NCBI GenBank assembly: GCA_016931515.1
Contig: JAFGEQ010000009.1
Coordinates: forward strand, 62,001 to 126,000
DNA: 64,000 nucleotides
Origin: a candidate division CSSED10-310 bacterium
Lineage (GTDB): Bacteria; CSSED10-310
Reading direction: 5' to 3'
The translations under genes were made by a program, and so were the position numbers. The notes under the pieces are model-generated. The model ran no database searches, was not told the DNA's origin, and saw only the letters and a program-made list of their open reading frames with translations. This document shows, piece after piece, positions 45,116 to 53,209 of the stretch (the stretch's first letter is position 1; the number at the start of each line of letters is the position of its first letter).

Positions 45116-46320
45116 TTAATCCGGAAAGCCGCGTTTAAATCTTTTTCCTCAGCCTTAATCACGGCAACTTTCATTCCTGTCAGTTCTTCAACTTTCTTCT
45201 GGATCTCCGTATCCATCGGATTCACCATGGCGATAGTCAAAACATCATCTCGCACATCGAGGGCCATAACCATCAAATCCCGGGCGACTTTCTCAGGGAT
45301 CATGATAACCGTACTCTGATCCGCGTTATAGCGGCGTAAAGAAATCCGTGGAAATCGATCTTGAACCTCCAGTTCGGTAGTATCACTCTTTGCCGGTACA
45401 ATCGGTCCCAATTGATCGATGTTGTTCCATCTCAGCGCAAAATAATCCCCGCCCAGTCCCGCCGATGCTTCATCCGGTATAACCTGTAGAATACCCAACG
45501 CGATCTCGTTGGGAGTAATGCCGTTACGACCAAATTGGTACGCCTCCAGACCCGCAATTCGAAAAACCTTGTGAAGTGCTATATCGAACACGATCCGATC
45601 TTCGGCATACGGCGTCTGCCCTGTCAGGTATTGAGTCACGATTTCTTTTACCGCATTCAGATTGAAAGTTGTTGCATCCAGTGGGCTGACATCAATAATA
45701 CCTCGGGAAGCTAAAAATACGAATGACAATAACACATGATGAGGATTAATATCGGCGGTATTGCAGGATTTTGCCAATTCCTGGGCATGCGTGACGATCC
45801 GTTGTGAATCCTCCGTTACTGCGGTCATCCGATTCATCTGCCGAGTAATATCCGGCGAGAGTTTTGCCATGGGAGCTTCTTCATTCGTCGGATCGCCGGC
45901 ATTTTGAATCATTGACAGCATATTTTTCAGATTCAATCCCCAGCCCCGAAGCATTGGAGCGGTCTGCGGTGCTTCAGCCTGCAGCATACCAAGCAGCAAA
46001 GATCCTGTGCTGATACCTTTATGCTTGAGTTTTTCTGTAAGCAGGAATGCCCGTTCGAAAGATTTCTTGCAATAATCATCAAAATTAATCGGCTTGCCTT
46101 TTTCTTTTGATGTGCAATTCAACCGGCTCTGCAGCTCCCGCCTGACAAAATCCAGATATGGAGCATTTTCAACAATCAATTTGTAAGCGAAACACTCCGG
46201 CATCTCAATAAACATCTCAAGCAAGTGCTCATTCGTCAAACTGGAGTGCTGGCGTACTTCCGCTCTTTCTCGAGCGCCCGTTATTAACCGTTTAGCTGTA
46301 TCAGTAAACCTGTCGAGCAA
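45109..46320 (-). CDS. Clp_N repeats fused to MshEN (GspE N-terminal) domain, no ATPase
   Basis: 403 residues starting at TTG, with GGAG five bases upstream. Residues ~4-140 look like a ClpA/B/C N-terminal pair (FTDTAKRLITGARERAE; SLTNEHLLEMFIE; GISTGSLLLGMLQAEAPQTA). A second Clp_N-like pair spans ~160-310 (RIVTHAQELAKSCNTADINP; NGITPNEIALGILQVI). Residues ~330-403 match the N-terminal domain of type II/IV secretion ATPases: MIPEKVARDLMVMALDVRDD, then LTIAMVNPMDTEIQKKVEEL and TGMKVAVIKAEEKDL. The Clp AAA+ motor and the secretion ATPase core are both missing, so it is presumably an adaptor. MshEN domains bind cyclic di-GMP in some proteins; that ligand is untested here. Confidence 0.8.
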   Translation of the reverse strand: MLDRFTDTAKRLITGARERAEVRQHSSLTNEHLLEMFIEMPECFAYKLIVENAPYLDFVRRELQSRLNCTSKEKGKPINFDDYCKKSFERAFLLTEKLKHKGISTGSLLLGMLQAEAPQTAPMLRGWGLNLKNMLSMIQNAGDPTNEEAPMAKLSPDITRQMNRMTAVTEDSQRIVTHAQELAKSCNTADINPHHVLLSFVFLASRGIIDVSPLDATTFNLNAVKEIVTQYLTGQTPYAEDRIVFDIALHKVFRIAGLEAYQFGRNGITPNEIALGILQVIPDEASAGLGGDYFALRWNNIDQLGPIVPAKSDTTELEVQDRFPRISLRRYNADQSTVIMIPEKVARDLMVMALDVRDDVLTIAMVNPMDTEIQKKVEELTGMKVAVIKAEEKDLNAAFRINY

Positions 46321-46378
46321 AACACTCCTCCTCTGTAACTTTCCATATCTTACATTATTTCATCAGAATCACTCAAGC

Positions 46379-46404
46379 AGATTTTGAATATAAAATCAAA
46401 ATCT
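46379..46404. repeat. Perfect inverted repeat between divergent genes
   Basis: AGATTTTGA (46379-46387) and TCAAAATCT (46396-46404) are exact reverse complements, separated by eight AT-rich bases. The site lies between the TTG start of the Clp_N/MshEN gene (46320) and the GTG start at 46482, so a regulator binding here could control either direction. Confidence 0.6.
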
Positions 46405-46481
46405 AAATGCATATTGCCGAATCAGATGATAATCTGACCGGGTATCTTATGCCCCTGACGGCATGGATTGAGGGATAGAAC

Positions 46482-48002
46482 GTGATAGCGCAAAACAAGT
46501 CGGATATCCTGACGGCTGTCGGGTTGTTGCTGGCAATAGTCGGCATCTGCGGTTTAACAGCAGGGAGTCATGTATATGTCACGGATGGAGCGTCAATGTA
46601 TTACATGTGCCGATCCATGGTGGATCATCATTGGTTTGACGTCGAAGTGCATCCCAATACCGGTGGTGGACACTACGGACCCGATGGTCGATATTACATG
46701 CCCTTCGGTCTCCTTCAGCCCCTGTTAGCCATACCCTTTTTATTCGCAGGCCGTTGGATCGGGAATATTTTTTCAGTCAGATACTTCCCATTTTTTTCGG
46801 TGACATGGCTTAATTGGATCGCTTGTGGCGCTCTCGCAGCCCTTGGATACACTATCTTCCGGCATTTCAAGGTTACACGAATGCAATCCATCCTGCTTTC
46901 CTCCGCTATGATCTTCTCCACACCCTTCTGGATCTACTCCCAGACGTTCTTTAGCGAACCGATCACTGCGTTGTTCAGTTTGCTTGCATGGTTTTTAATT
47001 TTTTTGTCTGATCAGAGTCAGTCCAGGTACCATCTGGCAGCTGGCGGCACACTGGCAGGCGCTATAATCTGCATACGTCCTTTGGGTGGTTTGGTGATTC
47101 CAACTCTCATACTCTATCTTCTCCTGATTGAAAAACGTCACGCTAAGCATCTGAATTCATATCACAGCCTTGTGAATCTAGCCGTTTTTGTTACGCCGGC
47201 AGCTGCCGGCCTCGCTCTCTATCTGTGGTACAATTTTATTCGGTTCGGCAGTTTGTTCGAAACGGGTTACGATAGATTACCCAATGGTTTACCCAGGAGT
47301 TTTACGCTGAATTGGGAGACCGGATTGAATATTCTTCTTTTCTCTCCAGGAAAAAGCATATTCGTCTTCGCACCTCTTCTGCTGCTGGTTCCGATCGGCG
47401 GATTCTTGTGGTTGAAAAAACGTTTACATGCTCCTGAAGCCATTTTCTCCCTATCAACCGGTGGACTCTACCTGGTCATTCTAAGTCGCTGGGCAAGGGT
47501 GGAGGGAGGGGTCGCATGGGGACCCCGTCTGTTTATCCCTGCCATTCCCATGCTTTTTCTGTGTCTCATTCCAGTATTCTTGAAACCGGCCGGTATATTC
47601 AGGCGGGTATCATATCTGCTTATACTCACCGGTTTCCTGATTCAAATATCCGGTGTGTTCGTCAATTTTTCAACCTTCATACATCGACAGGCGGAATCCT
47701 ACTATAATCCGTCTGATGGAAGCTACATGATATCCTTCAATCCGATTCCCGGACATTTTTCGGAGATGAAGACTTTGCTCAAAGCACTTCCCGGACTGCG
47801 TCAGCGGTCACCGGACGATGCAGCCCGGAACAGATACATGGAGCAGATAAATCCAGACGGAATACTGGACCTGTGGTGGATGTATATGTGGCTCGACCGG
47901 GTTCCTGCTGTTCTCATCGGCACCATCCTGGCAATCCTGCTGTTGCTTCTGGCATCGGGAGTGTCGCTGATTGCTATCGGATTCCGGATCGATCGCCCCT
48001 GA
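46482..48002 (+). CDS. Multi-spanning glycosyltransferase-like membrane protein (GT39-type)
   Basis: 506 residues starting at GTG (GTGATAGCGCAA) with GAGGGA upstream. About ten helices are predicted. After the first comes a long periplasmic loop, YVTDGASMYYMCRSMVDHHW, then TGGGHYGPDGRYYMPFG, with several Asp residues in the position of the catalytic acidic loop. SIFVFAPLLLLVPIGGFLW and GVAWGPRLFIPAIPMLFLCL are conserved-looking late segments. It likely acts on lipid-linked sugars on the periplasmic face. It precedes a metallophosphoesterase by 12 bases. Third protein of this broad class in the window. Confidence 0.7.
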   Translation: MIAQNKSDILTAVGLLLAIVGICGLTAGSHVYVTDGASMYYMCRSMVDHHWFDVEVHPNTGGGHYGPDGRYYMPFGLLQPLLAIPFLFAGRWIGNIFSVRYFPFFSVTWLNWIACGALAALGYTIFRHFKVTRMQSILLSSAMIFSTPFWIYSQTFFSEPITALFSLLAWFLIFLSDQSQSRYHLAAGGTLAGAIICIRPLGGLVIPTLILYLLLIEKRHAKHLNSYHSLVNLAVFVTPAAAGLALYLWYNFIRFGSLFETGYDRLPNGLPRSFTLNWETGLNILLFSPGKSIFVFAPLLLLVPIGGFLWLKKRLHAPEAIFSLSTGGLYLVILSRWARVEGGVAWGPRLFIPAIPMLFLCLIPVFLKPAGIFRRVSYLLILTGFLIQISGVFVNFSTFIHRQAESYYNPSDGSYMISFNPIPGHFSEMKTLLKALPGLRQRSPDDAARNRYMEQINPDGILDLWWMYMWLDRVPAVLIGTILAILLLLLASGVSLIAIGFRIDRP

Positions 48003-48014
48003 GTCAGAGATTCA

Positions 48015-49190
48015 ATGGTGATCAAACTCCTTACCGCCCTGTTACTGCTGCTGACAGGAGTGCTGGCTCTGATCCAGGTGTACAACCGTCTTGTTCTCCA
48101 ATTACGACAGGGTAGTATGAGAACGATCATCGGTGTGATTACAACAATGACGTTTTGTTTTTTTCCGACATTTTTAGGTCTTTATTACGGTTCCCCAATC
48201 TTCCTTCGATTCGCTCTGCTGTCGCTTATCATCGCCATTCTTCCAGAGATTATAATCCGGAAACGCAGATCCTCTCTCGAAGCAGCGGATTCACCCGATA
48301 TTATCGACGTAGCATCCGACAAAAACACGGCCGGCTGGTTCAATGATACATCCAAATCCCTTGTGATCCGCCGGCATACTCTCCGACTACCCTCATTCCA
48401 GGGTCCGGATCTCCGCATCGCACATCTGAGTGATTTTCATGCAGACAACTCGCAAGTTTACGATATCCTGGATATTGTCACTGCCACAGTCAATTCCTTG
48501 AACGTCGATATTTTACTGTTAACCGGTGATTTTACGGACTCGACGGCTGCTCTTCCGGGAATGATCGTCTATCTAAAACAAATGAAAACACGCTTTGGGA
48601 GTTACGCTGTTCTGGGCAATCATGACTACTGGGGAAATCATCGTGAAATCCGATCGCAGCTGCAACAAGCGGGAATTATCTTTCCACCCGTCTCGGGACT
48701 GGATATCCCGATGAGCCTGGATTATCGCATCGTTCTTTTTGGAATCGAATATCCGAATGTCAAACCTTGGCAATTGGACTCAGTCGATAGCCGAAAACGG
48801 TGTCTGAGTATTGCTCTGTCACATACACCGGATAATTTTTTCCGGCTGACCCGATCCGGACTGGACCTCGTGTTTTCCGGCCACCTGCACGGCGGTCAAT
48901 GGCGATTTCCCGTAATCGGCAGTGTTGTATCCCCTTCGCTTTATGACCGGTTGTTTGATCATGGTCATTTCCTGAAAAATCGAACTCATCTTTTTGTATC
49001 CGCCGGTTTGGGGAATGTATGGTTTCGAAAACGGATTAATTGTCCCCCGGAGATTCTTCTGGTAGATATCGTTGGGGGTTCGTATCCGTCGGTTCCTGGG
49101 ATGCGAACAATCCCAGTTTTTCAAGATCGGAAAGAAGGGACAGCGGAGTCGCATAACGCTCTGCGGCACGTCGGCGTATCATACGATTGA
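48015..49190 (+). CDS. Membrane-anchored metallophosphoesterase (YaeI-like)
   Basis: 391 residues. Three hydrophobic helices (~1-20, ~37-75) precede a calcineurin-like domain (~140-355). Metal ligands and motifs: AHLSDFHADN (DxH), LLLTGDFTDS (GDxxD), VLGNHDYWGN (GNHD), SHTPDNFFRL and FSGHLHGGQW (GHxH). YaeI-type enzymes hydrolyse phosphodiesters in lipids and often sit near lipid or cell-wall genes. The final ~35 residues lie beyond the usual end (near CPPEILLVDI) and overlap the convergent kinase gene (155-base overlap in total), so the tail may be unconserved. Confidence 0.9.
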   Translation: MVIKLLTALLLLLTGVLALIQVYNRLVLQLRQGSMRTIIGVITTMTFCFFPTFLGLYYGSPIFLRFALLSLIIAILPEIIIRKRRSSLEAADSPDIIDVASDKNTAGWFNDTSKSLVIRRHTLRLPSFQGPDLRIAHLSDFHADNSQVYDILDIVTATVNSLNVDILLLTGDFTDSTAALPGMIVYLKQMKTRFGSYAVLGNHDYWGNHREIRSQLQQAGIIFPPVSGLDIPMSLDYRIVLFGIEYPNVKPWQLDSVDSRKRCLSIALSHTPDNFFRLTRSGLDLVFSGHLHGGQWRFPVIGSVVSPSLYDRLFDHGHFLKNRTHLFVSAGLGNVWFRKRINCPPEILLVDIVGGSYPSVPGMRTIPVFQDRKEGTAESHNALRHVGVSYD

Positions 49191-50358
49191 TAACATCTCG
49201 AAGATTTTGCGATATCTGTCCGGCATTCTGTTCATCCAACACCGCTTCCGGTCCCTGGAGACGGGCCAGCATGGATTCATAGGGCGTTTCCCTGTTGAAC
49301 GGATTGCTCCCGGCAATCCCATGGAACAATGTCAATCCCAGACTGTAGATATCAGTTCGTATATCCAATGGCCGTATATCCAGAACCTGCTCGGGAGAAA
49401 TATAGCCTGGAGTGCCGACAACATGTCCGGTTGTCGTTGCCGTTCTATCAATCAATCGTCTCGATATTCCCAAATCACCGAGCTTGCAGAGCCAGTCCCT
49501 CGTCAGAAAAATATTTCCGGGTTTCACGTCTCGGTGAATAACCTGGTGTTGCTGCAGCATATCCAGTGCCAGGGACACATCCTTTAATACGCATACAGCC
49601 TCTGCCTCCGTCAGCAGGTGTTTTTTCCGGATCACTGTCTGCAAAGTCTTGCCGTCAACGAATTCCATCACCTGGTAAATGCTGTCCTTAAATTTTTTAA
49701 TTTCAATAATTTGAACCAGGTTGGGATGGCGCGGGAGTTCCAATCCAATCAGACTGCCTCTGAAAAATCTCTGAATATCTCGAATGCTTTTCACTTTCGA
49801 GGAGTGAACAACCTTAATAGCGACTGTTTCAAACGTAATTTTGTGAATAGCCCGGAAAACATCTCCCATTGCCCCGGAACCGATTTTTTCAATTATCCGG
49901 TAGGCCGGAAGATCAAATTCACTCTGCAATTCAGGGTCATCGATAGCATCAAATGGATCATCTTGCGCAGCCGGTGCGACTATTGCCACATGCTCTATCA
50001 ATAACTTGACTTTTGCCCGAAGCAATCCCGGAGGACAGGGTTGGACAAGATAATCACTGACACCGGCTTCGTATGCTTTCATAATGGTCTGCTCCGCTGA
50101 ATCCGACGCAACCATCAGGATTGGGTTTGGAAATCCGAGCCTGTCAACCAAAATTCTGGAAGTTTCTATCCCATCAAGATCTTTCAGATTATTGGACAAA
50201 ATCACAAGATCCGGTGGTTCTTTTTTAACCATCCGGAAAATTCGGTTACTGGTTGGTGTCAGGACAACAGAGTAGCCGGCATTCCGAAGGGTCATGGATA
50301 TTGCGCGGAGATTATCCATATCATCGCCACCAATAATGATTTTTCGCTGTTCTATCAT
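49036..50358 (-). CDS. Pseudo-receiver / Ser-Thr protein kinase
   Basis: 440 residues. The N-terminal receiver fold (~5-125) keeps the acidic pair Asp12-Asp13 but has Ser55 instead of the phosphoacceptor Asp (PDLVILSNNLKDLDG), and Gln106 instead of the conserved Lys (YLVQPCPPG). The kinase domain (~155-420) is complete: IEKIGSGAMGDVFRA, VAIKVVHSS, HRDVKPGN, LGDLGISRR (DLG for DFG) and GTPGYISPEQ. There is no membrane helix. It resembles the longer receiver-kinase at 35004 in its first two domains but lacks the linker, membrane helix and TonB part. Its 3' end runs antisense to the end of the phosphoesterase gene. Target proteins are unknown. Confidence 0.93.
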   Translation of the reverse strand: MIEQRKIIIGGDDMDNLRAISMTLRNAGYSVVLTPTSNRIFRMVKKEPPDLVILSNNLKDLDGIETSRILVDRLGFPNPILMVASDSAEQTIMKAYEAGVSDYLVQPCPPGLLRAKVKLLIEHVAIVAPAAQDDPFDAIDDPELQSEFDLPAYRIIEKIGSGAMGDVFRAIHKITFETVAIKVVHSSKVKSIRDIQRFFRGSLIGLELPRHPNLVQIIEIKKFKDSIYQVMEFVDGKTLQTVIRKKHLLTEAEAVCVLKDVSLALDMLQQHQVIHRDVKPGNIFLTRDWLCKLGDLGISRRLIDRTATTTGHVVGTPGYISPEQVLDIRPLDIRTDIYSLGLTLFHGIAGSNPFNRETPYESMLARLQGPEAVLDEQNAGQISQNLRDVINRMIRRRAAERYATPLSLLSDLEKLGLFASQEPTDTNPQRYLPEESPGDN

Positions 50359-50541
50359 TTCGGCTTCCTCTGATTACTGACCCGGTCATGAAGCGGCCGC
50401 CCGGATTGAAGCGAACAATCAAAGTCAGAATATATGAATTTTTCGTATATTACCATGAATAACCTGCGTTTTTGTGTTAAACTTTTGAACCAGTTTATTC
50501 TGGTCATTGTGACGATGATCCGTGATACAGGGAGGTCTGAG

Positions 50542-51603
50542 ATGACAGATATTTTCAGTAAAATTCAAAGCTACCTTGGTGACGAAGCGGAATATCTACT
50601 GCTTCACAAGTGTCACACAACGCCCGCTGAAAGGCTTCATCTGCCGGGACCCGATTTTATCGAAAAAACCTGGATTGATTCTGATCGATCTCCCGCAGTA
50701 CTTCGTAATATGCAAACCCTTTTCTCTCATGGCCGCATCGGCGGAACCGGTTATCTGTCGATCCTGCCTGTCGACCAGGGGGTCGAACATAGTGCCGGCG
50801 CATCTTTTGCTCCCAATCCTCTGTACTTTGATCCTGAATATATCGTTCAACTTGCATTGGAAGCCGGATGCAATGGCGTCGCGTCCACTTTGGGCGTATT
50901 GGGCAGTGTCGCCAGACGTTATGCCCATCGGATTCCCTTTATCATGAAAATCAACCACAATGAGTTATTGTCCTTTCCCAACAAACACGATCAGATTATG
51001 TTCGCTTCGATCGACCAGGCATTCAACATGGGTGCGGTTGCGATTGGAGCCACCATCTACTTCGGCAGTCCGGAATCAACCCGGCAGATAAGCGAAGTAT
51101 CCAGCGCTTTTGAATACGCCCACCAACTCGGACTTGTCTGCATTCTCTGGTGCTACTTGAGAAATCCGGCTTTTGTTAAAGGAGATGTTGATTTTCATTC
51201 TGCTGCTGATCTGACGGGTCAAGCCAATCACCTTGGCGCAACACTTGGAGCAGATATAGTCAAACAGAAACTGCCGTCCGGAAATGGCGGGTTCAGAGCC
51301 TTGAATTTTGGTAAAACCAATGAAAAGGTTTATTCAAGCCTGACAACGTCGCATCCCATCGATGAAACACGTTACCAGGTTATGAACAGTTACATGGGGC
51401 GCGTCGGTCTGATAAACTCAGGTGGCGACTCAGGATCAAATGACCTGGCTCAAGCCGTTCGCACCGCTGTGATCAACAAACGTGCCGGCGGGATGGGCTT
51501 GATTCTCGGACGAAAAGCATTCCAGAAATCCGCTTCGGAAGGGATCGAGATCATTCACGCCGTTCAGGATGTATACCTGTGCGATTCAGTGATTATTGCC
51601 TGA
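50542..51603 (+). CDS. fbaB: Class I fructose-bisphosphate aldolase (FbaB/DhnA type)
   Basis: 353 residues from the ATG at 50542, fixed by GGGAGG upstream; an in-frame extension to 50434 is not supported. It cleaves fructose-1,6-bisphosphate through a Schiff base. It matches E. coli FbaB along its whole length: [71 protein letters not shown], the lysine region [15 protein letters not shown] (~238-252), and [19 protein letters not shown]. Glycolysis/gluconeogenesis. It is divergent from the receiver-kinase gene. Confidence 0.96.
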   Translation: MTDIFSKIQSYLGDEAEYLLLHKCHTTPAERLHLPGPDFIEKTWIDSDRSPAVLRNMQTLFSHGRIGGTGYLSILPVDQGVEHSAGASFAPNPLYFDPEYIVQLALEAGCNGVASTLGVLGSVARRYAHRIPFIMKINHNELLSFPNKHDQIMFASIDQAFNMGAVAIGATIYFGSPESTRQISEVSSAFEYAHQLGLVCILWCYLRNPAFVKGDVDFHSAADLTGQANHLGATLGADIVKQKLPSGNGGFRALNFGKTNEKVYSSLTTSHPIDETRYQVMNSYMGRVGLINSGGDSGSNDLAQAVRTAVINKRAGGMGLILGRKAFQKSASEGIEIIHAVQDVYLCDSVIIA

Positions 51604-51684
51604 GTATCCGGTGTCCTGTTGAAAAAAAACGTGCAAGATTGTACATGGTGAATTGAAACTTTTATTGTCAATGGAGGGAGTATC

Positions 51685-53127
51685 ATGAGCGAATTTTTAA
51701 ACAAGGTATCTCATCTGGTCGATCGCATCGAAATGAATAACCGTTGGCGCCAGCATAATTGCATAAACCTGATACCATCGGAGACGACGCCGAGTCTTCT
51801 GGTTAAAATGTGTGAAATCGCCGATCCATCCGGTCGATATGCTGAACACCGTACCATGAAAGGTAAAGAAGTCTATTTTTACCAGGGAATTGATTTTATT
51901 CGCGACGTGGAAGAAGAAGCCCGGGAAGCGATGTGTGAATTCTTTGATTGCCAGCAGGCTGAACTGCGACCCATATCCGGTCAGATGGCAAATGAAGTCG
52001 TATTCAAAGCGGTTACAAAATACGTCAACCACCGGGATGAAACTGAATTCGCACGGATGAAATGCGTGATGAACAATGACCTGGGAAAGGGAGGTCATCT
52101 TTCCAGTCAGCCGATGGGTGCCTTGTACAATTATGTCGATCCAAATCCTGCCACCGGCAAAGAAAATTGTGTAAATTTCCCGGTCAGAACCGATAATCCC
52201 TACCGCATCGATGTTCCCCGGCTACTGGATTTGTTGGACTCAAACAAACCGGACCTGGTTGTGTTCGGTAAAAGCATGTTCATTTATCCCGAACCGGTAA
52301 AAGAACTTTTTGAAGCAGTAAAAGATTGGAAAAACCGACCGGTTATCATGTTCGATATGGCGCATGTGCTGGGATTGTATGGAGCTTTTCAGGCACCCCT
52401 CGATGACGGTGCTGATATCATCACGGGCTCGACACATAAAACGTTTTTCGGACCGCAAAGAGGTGTCATTGTATCTAATATGGGAAAAGAGTCGATTTTC
52501 CGGAAAGTCTGGCTCGAAGTAAAAAGCCGAGCATTTCCGGGTTCCACGTCCAATCACCACCTCGGAACTCTTGTCGCCTTGCTGATGGCCACTCATGAAA
52601 TGAATGAGTATAAAACAGAGTTTCAAACCCAGGTTCTCAAAAATGCGAAACACCTGGCTCAACAACTTGTTTCGGCCGGTGTCCCGGTCGAGGGTGACCC
52701 GTCAGATGGATACACTCAGACGCACCAGGTCATCTTGAGAACGTCCCGATTTGGAGATGGTCAGGACATTGCCCGAAGACTCGAAAACAACAACATCATC
52801 TGCAACTATCAGGCACTTCCGGACGACGAAACATTTCTTTCATCAAGCGGGTTGCGGATGGGTGTGCAGGAAATGACCCGCTACGGCATGAAAGAAGCGG
52901 ATTTTGATCCGATTGCCCAATTCATCGCTGATGTCATTATCCAAAACAAAGCTGTGAAGGAGGCGGTCAGTAAATACAGGAAAAATTTCCTGACTCAATC
53001 CTATTGTCTGCCTCCAGCTGTCGCTGCCGACTTTGCCGGCCGGATTGTAGGCACGATACTGCCCAATAATGAATATGCGTCCTTCTTCATCGAACGATTA
53101 ACAGATATCAGTCGAACACTTGCCTAA
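51685..53127 (+). CDS. Divergent serine hydroxymethyltransferase-like PLP enzyme
   Basis: 480 residues, about 60 longer than ordinary GlyA. Fold-type I features include NLIPSETTPSLLVK (cf. LIASEN in GlyA), GRYAEH, RPISGQMANEVVFKA (cf. PHSGAQAN), PVIMFDMAHVLGLYG with the PLP-ring Asp, and the Schiff-base lysine Lys252 in TGSTHKTFFGPQRG. The usual GYPG segment is replaced by HRTMKGKEVYFYQG. It probably exchanges one-carbon units between serine and glycine. The divergence leaves room for another substrate such as a threonine-type beta-hydroxy amino acid. It follows fbaB after 81 bases, has GGAGGGAG before the ATG, and is ended by a clear terminator. Confidence 0.8.
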   Translation: MSEFLNKVSHLVDRIEMNNRWRQHNCINLIPSETTPSLLVKMCEIADPSGRYAEHRTMKGKEVYFYQGIDFIRDVEEEAREAMCEFFDCQQAELRPISGQMANEVVFKAVTKYVNHRDETEFARMKCVMNNDLGKGGHLSSQPMGALYNYVDPNPATGKENCVNFPVRTDNPYRIDVPRLLDLLDSNKPDLVVFGKSMFIYPEPVKELFEAVKDWKNRPVIMFDMAHVLGLYGAFQAPLDDGADIITGSTHKTFFGPQRGVIVSNMGKESIFRKVWLEVKSRAFPGSTSNHHLGTLVALLMATHEMNEYKTEFQTQVLKNAKHLAQQLVSAGVPVEGDPSDGYTQTHQVILRTSRFGDGQDIARRLENNNIICNYQALPDDETFLSSSGLRMGVQEMTRYGMKEADFDPIAQFIADVIIQNKAVKEAVSKYRKNFLTQSYCLPPAVAADFAGRIVGTILPNNEYASFFIERLTDISRTLA

Positions 53128-53147
53128 AGACAATTTTTGATTCACAG

Positions 53148-53179
53148 GCCAGATCTCCATGATGGGGATCTGGCTTTTT
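53148..53179 (+). terminator. Rho-independent terminator after the SHMT-like gene
   Basis: Stem GCCAGATCTCC (53148-53158) pairs with GGGGATCTGGC (53164-53174) with one T-G pair; the loop is ATGAT and TTTTT follows (53175-53179). It lies 20 bases after the stop codon. Confidence 0.88.
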
Positions 53180-53209
53180 CCGTTCGGGAAACCTGGGAGA
53201 CGATGATTG

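Noticed and set aside
50434-50541. A 36-codon N-terminal extension of fbaB
   Set aside because: FbaB of E. coli starts at the same MTDI position as the ATG at 50542, which has GGGAGG upstream; the extension has none.
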